A DNA stretch of 9,654 bases, taken from DATKUC01 sp964577375 (GTDB lineage: Bacteria > Spirochaetota > Spirochaetia > DSM-27196 > DATKUC01). Positions 6,307-9,654 of the stretch are shown here, one piece after another. The notes under the pieces were generated by a model, which was not told the DNA's origin, searched no databases, and saw nothing but the letters and a program-made list of their open reading frames with translations. Where the stretch lies: the NCBI GenBank assembly GCA_964577375.1, contig CAZNYW010000109.1, positions 1 through 9,654 on the forward strand. The letters are read 5' to 3'. The first letter of the stretch is position 1. The number at the start of each line of letters is the position of its first letter. Both the position numbers and the translations under genes were made by a program.

Positions 6307-8599
6307 ATGTCGGCAGAAAGAACAGGTGACAGCCTTAGGCGACTTGAATCAACATTTCCCTACTGAAAAAGCCAAAGACCTGATCGATCAGCTGATCGAT
6401 GCGATACGACATTCGCCATCCGGAAAAGCGTTTCAGCGACCGGTTTGTGCTTGGCGCCGGACACACCATCCCGCTCATCTACTGTACGCTGGCGATTCTC
6501 AATGAATCGCTTCGTGCCAGGCACGAGAAGACGGGCGATCCGCGTTTCCTCGTCCACCGCGCGGAAAGCCGTGCGCGCTCTATTGGGAAGATCTGCTCGG
6601 TTTTCGTCGTCGGGGCGGTCTTTCCGGCCATGTCGAAGCTTCAGGAAAGAGCCTCTTTCTCAAAGCAAACACCGGTCCGTCCGGCCACGGAGCGCCGGCG
6701 GCGGCCGGCATCGCACTCGCGCTCCGGCGCGCGGGAGCCGCCGGAGTTCGCGTTTTCATTGTCGATGGTGAAGGGGGGCTCACTCCCGGAGCCACTCACG
6801 AAACTCTGAACTCCGCGTGGGGCATGGCGCTCGACAATCTCTACTTCCTCGTCGACTGGAACGACTACGGCATCGACGATCACACCGTCGGTTCGGTTGT
6901 GTACGGCACACCCACAGACTGGTTTGCCCCGCACGGCTGGCGCGTGGAGGGCACCGGGCAGGGCAGCGAGTGGAAACCGGTCACCGAGACCCTACTGCGG
7001 CTGGTCGACGGCGCGAATCCGTCGCACGCACCCGGTATTGCGTGGTTCAAGACCAGGAAGGGGCGGGACTACCTGAAGTACGACAATGCCTCCCACGGCT
7101 CGCCGCACAGGATGAACTCGGAGCTGTTCTGGAAAGCTCGCAAGACCTTCGCCGAGAAATACGGCGCGAAGTTCACCAATGTCGACGGCGCTCCTCCGAC
7201 CGGTGCGGCCGAACTGCAGTCGGAGTTCAAGGCGAATCTTCGTGCCATGATCGACGTTCGGCGGGCGGACGACGACCTGGTGACCTACCTCTCCGACCGG
7301 CTCGTGGAGCTCGGAGAGAGCGTTCCCTCGGAGATTCCGGCATTCAAGCTGGGAAAGAAGGGGCTTCCGTTCGACGATCCTGCGCTCTACGACTTCAGGA
7401 ACTACCCCGATGAGCTCTACGTCAAGCCGGGCACCAGGGCGGCCAATCGAAATGCGCTCGCCAGATGGGGCGCGTGGGTAAACGCCTACACCGCCCGGAA
7501 GTACGACCGGCCGGTTGTAATCGCCGCATCCGCGGACCTGGCGGGGTCGACGAATTTGACGGGCTTCGCCGACGGCTTCGGCGATTTCCCCGGCTATGGC
7601 TGGTTCGAGCGTGTCGGGACAGAAGACGGGGTGCTGCTGCCGACCGAGATCACCGAGTTTTCCAACGCCGCCATGGTTGCCTCTGCCGTTGCGGTGAACA
7701 TGGCGGAGGATCCGGAGAAGCAGTTCGACGGATTCTGGGGTGCGGTGTCCACCTACGGCTCGTTCTCCTACCTCAAGTACGGTCCGCTTCGGCTGCTCAG
7801 CCGGTATGCGCAGGATACCGAACTGAAGATGGGCAAGCTCATCTGGGTTGCCGGACATTTGGGCCCCGAAGCGGCCGACGACAGTCGTACGCATTTCGGC
7901 ATTTTCTCCCCGAGCGCGACCCAGCTGTTTCCCCGTGGGCACATCATCAGTCTGCACCCCTGGGAGCACAACGAGGTTCCGGTGCTTCTTGGAGCCGCGC
8001 TGTCGCAGAGCTGTCCACTCATCGCGCTGCATCTTACGCGGCCGGAGATCGAGATACCCGACCGTGAGGCGCTGGGCATCCCGTCGCATTTCGAGGCGGC
8101 GCGTGGTGCCTACGTGCTTCGAGAATACGACGAAGCTCGCCGGCCCGGCGGCACCGTTATCGTGCAGGGAACGAGTGCGGTACGAAGCGTTGCAGAGCCC
8201 CTGCCCGAGCTCGCCGCAAACGGACCGAATGTCCGGGTGGTGTGCGCCGTAAGCAGTGAGCTCCTTGCCGCACAGCCTGTCGCATACCGAGAGTCGGTCA
8301 TCGGTCCGCGCGACCGGGCGGATTCGACGGTGATCACCACGCAGACGCGCTGGCTCATGCAGGACTGGATATTCAACAACGTTGCGGAGGAGTATGCGCT
8401 TTCGGCCGATTTCGACGACCGGTGGCGAACCGGCGGCACGCTCGAAGAGGTGATTGACGAAGCGCACCTGTCGCCGCGGTGGATTCTCGAGGGACTTGCG
8501 CGATTTGCATCCGAACGAGACCGCCGGCTTTCGAGGCTTCGCGCCGACGTTGATGCTGCGGCAACCGGTAAAGACGAAAGTCGCCACGTGAACGATTAG
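6307..8599 (+). pseudogene. Transketolase-like TPP enzyme, 5' end broken by three frameshifts
   Basis: Read across frames, this is one gene of about 764 codons for a transketolase-type thiamine-diphosphate enzyme, longer than the usual 660. ATG 6307 opens a 19-codon frame ending at TGA 6364. The family sequence then runs in frame 2 (FPTEKAKDLIDQLIDA, about 6356-6403), frame 3 (MRYDIRHPEKRFSDRFVLGA from 6399 to HRAESRA near 6575), and frame 2 again (LYWEDLLGFRR from 6578) without a break to TAG 8599. Visible motifs: GAGHTIPLIY; TGPSGHGAPAAAG; the TPP/Mg motif VDGEGGLTPG...DNLYFLVDWN; ASADLAGSTN; catalytic-Glu region ITEFSNAAM; and ADDSRTHFGIFS, HPWEHNEVP. The first usable ATG in the intact frame is 6824, which would lose half of the TPP-binding domain, so a 591-residue product from there should be inactive. 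In the pathway it would move two-carbon units between sugar phosphates. If the indels are assembly errors, this is a normal enzyme. Confidence 0.85.
6383..6400. repeat. Perfect 18-bp palindrome beside a frameshift
   Basis: ATCGATCAGCTGATCGAT is its own reverse complement with no spacer. It encodes the repeated residues of IDQLID in the transketolase-like gene. The second frameshift of that gene falls at or within a few bases of its right end. Such a palindrome can stall replication or polymerase reads. Confidence 0.75.
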
Positions 8600-8630
8600 T
8601 GTGGCCAGGAACCATCACAGGAGCGTGACC

Positions 8631-8735
8631 ATGACATCGAAACAACAGGAAATAGCGAGCGGCAGCGGTTTTCTCGCCTTCGCAGCACTCATCTACATCG
8701 GCTCGTTCAGCATCAAGAAGCCGTGCCTGGTGAGA
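8631..8735 (+). pseudogene. N-terminal remnant of a membrane subunit, probably TctB
   Basis: This is a 34-residue frame with a good ribosome site (AGGAG 8619-8623, seven bases before ATG) and a hydrophobic stretch GFLAFAALIYIGSFSI that reads as a first transmembrane helix. The pattern of a short polar start, one helix, then G-S-F-x-I-K resembles the beginning of TctB, the small four-helix subunit of tripartite tricarboxylate-type transporters (about 150-170 residues). After SIKK the sequence becomes unrelated and stops at TAG 8733-8735. No tctA or tctC follows; galactarate dehydratase begins 50 bases on. The simplest reading is a deletion that removed most of tctB and anything between it and garD. 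With only about 25 informative residues the family call is tentative; another membrane protein is possible. Confidence 0.45.
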
Positions 8736-8784
8736 TAGGCGTGCAGGGGAGCGTCCTTCGGGGACGGTGGCGTGGGGGCTCAAT

Positions 8785-9654
8785 ATGACCAGTGATGAAA
8801 GCCGCAGAGAGGCTGCAGAAGACGTTGTCCGTCAACCGGAAGTGCCGATGTTCGTCCGGGTGCATGCCGATGACAATGTCGTCATCGCGGTGCGTGACGA
8901 TGGAATTCCCGCAGGCACACAAGGTGTCGCTCGTGGATCTGAAGAAAGGGGATGCCATTGTACGCTACGGCGAAGTGATCGGGTATGCCGCAGAGGACGT
9001 TCCCTGCGGCAGCTGGATACACGAGGAGAGGGTTACACTCCCTGCACCGCCGGCGCTCGACTCGCTCGATCTCGCGACGAAGGCCCAGGGGAATCCGGAC
9101 CCGCTCGACGGCTACAGTTTCGTGGGCTACCGCAACCCGGATGGCAGCGTGGGCACGAAGAACCTCCTCGGGATCATGACCTGCGTCCAGTGCGTTGAGG
9201 GGGTGGTGAATCTTGCCCTCAAGCGAATTGAGCGTGAGCTGCTCCCCAAGTACCCGAAGGTCGACGGAATCATGCCGGTCAATCATGCCTACGGTTGCGG
9301 AGTCGCGATCAATGCGCCCGGCGCCGCGATACCCATCCGGACCCTTCGAAATATCGGGACGAATCCGAATTTCGGCAATGAACTTCTCGTCGTTTCGCTC
9401 GGCTGCGAGCAACTTCAGCCTGAGCTGCTCTATCCGGACCGCAGCCCGGAACAGGCGGTCGGTCTGCAGGATCTCAACGGTTTTACCGACATGGTCGATA
9501 CGATCGAGAAACAGGCGGAAGAGGTTCTCGAGCGGCTGAACAGTCGCAGACGCGTAGAATGCCCGGCCTCCGACCTCGTTGTGGGGCTCCAGTGCGGCGG
9601 GAGCGACGCATTTTCCGGCGTCACCGCGAACCCGGCCATCGGCTATGCTGCCGA
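8785..9654 (+). pseudogene. garD: Galactarate dehydratase (GarD/UxaA family), 5' frameshift, 3' end outside window
   Basis: GarD removes water from galactarate to give 5-keto-4-deoxyglucarate; the wider family also handles altronate and similar acids. Frame 1 from ATG 8785 (GGGGG 8774-8778 ahead of it) encodes the N-terminal SAF-domain start, with VPMFVRVHADDNVVIAVRDDG matching E. coli GarD AFYIKVHDTDNVAIIVNDNG. From about 8909 the match continues in frame 2: PQAHKVSLVDL, IVRYGEVIGYA, then NPDGSVGTKNLLGI, VNHAYGCGVAINAPGAA, LGCEQLQPE, CPASDLVVGLQCGGSDAFSG, open to the window edge. The AGTRFPDGLELIEHIPQ segment of the E. coli protein is missing at the switch, so about 47 bases appear deleted. 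Read from ATG 8785, translation stops at TGA 9199. About 290 of roughly 520 codons are in the window. The conserved cysteines of the metal site are kept. If the lesion is real, no enzyme is made. Confidence 0.85.

Noticed and set aside
6399..6809. A separate 136-codon gene upstream of the transketolase-like ORF
   Set aside because: Its first 60 residues are transketolase sequence and the rest is an out-of-frame reading of conserved transketolase codons, so it is a frameshift product and not a gene.
6992..8587. Long open frame of 531 codons on the minus strand, opposite the transketolase-like gene
   Set aside because: It is the mirror of a high-GC codon pattern: the plus strand carries clear transketolase motifs over the same bases, and the minus-strand product is Arg/Val/Gly-rich with no recognisable domain.
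8752..8766. CGTCC-TTCGG-GGACG hairpin as a terminator before garD
   Set aside because: The stem has only 5 bp and no T-run follows; probably chance in GC-rich sequence.
8767..9198. A 143-codon protein at the start of garD
   Set aside because: Only its first 45 or so residues match the GarD N-terminus; after 8909 it is an out-of-frame reading of garD.
1..9654. Transposon, phage, CRISPR, tRNA or rRNA content
   Set aside because: Scanned for repeat arrays, transposase or integrase motifs and tRNA-like cloverleaves on both strands and saw none; the gene damage is not associated with any visible insertion sequence.

Overview
The window is GC-rich (about 60%), tightly packed bacterial DNA with no RNA genes, CRISPR array or insertion sequence that I could find. 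I lean towards a high-GC anaerobic spirochaete (Spirochaetota). The reasons are a PEP/pyruvate enzyme of the pyruvate phosphate dikinase type, a winged-helix membrane protein and a transketolase variant that both resemble spirochaete proteins I remember, and the mix of sugar-acid genes. This assignment is an inference from memory and is not proven by the sequence.

Layout. Positions 1-2364 (+) hold the C-terminal nine tenths of pyruvate phosphate dikinase, cut by the window edge and followed by a strong terminator hairpin (2443-2482) that can also serve the converging gene. Positions 2555-4090 (-) encode a membrane protein of unknown function with two clear and one possible copy of a winged-helix-like module. 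Between 4090 and 4411 lies a divergent intergenic region with a candidate promoter, a palindrome on the -10 element, and an inverted repeat just downstream. From 4411 to the window end (+) there is an operon-like series: a 63-codon N-terminal remnant of a D-2-hydroxyacid dehydrogenase, an intact LarA-type nickel-pincer racemase/epimerase, an intact cyclophilin-like-fold protein, a transketolase-like gene with a broken 5' end, a 35-codon remnant that looks like the start of a TctB transporter subunit, and a galactarate dehydratase (GarD) with a broken 5' end that runs off the window.

How the genes fit together. Hydroxyacid dehydrogenase, hydroxyacid racemase/epimerase, a tripartite tricarboxylate-type transporter, sugar-acid dehydratase and transketolase together suggest uptake and breakdown of aldonic or aldaric acids, with a stereocentre inverted by the LarA homologue. 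The most striking property of the window is that four of these six genes are damaged by indels or deletions, while larA, its partner, and the flanking ppdK and membrane-protein genes are clean. Either the catabolic locus is really decaying, or the assembly carries clustered errors. Several damage points sit on short repeats (an 11-bp direct repeat, a GC dinucleotide run, an 18-bp palindrome), which would fit either explanation.
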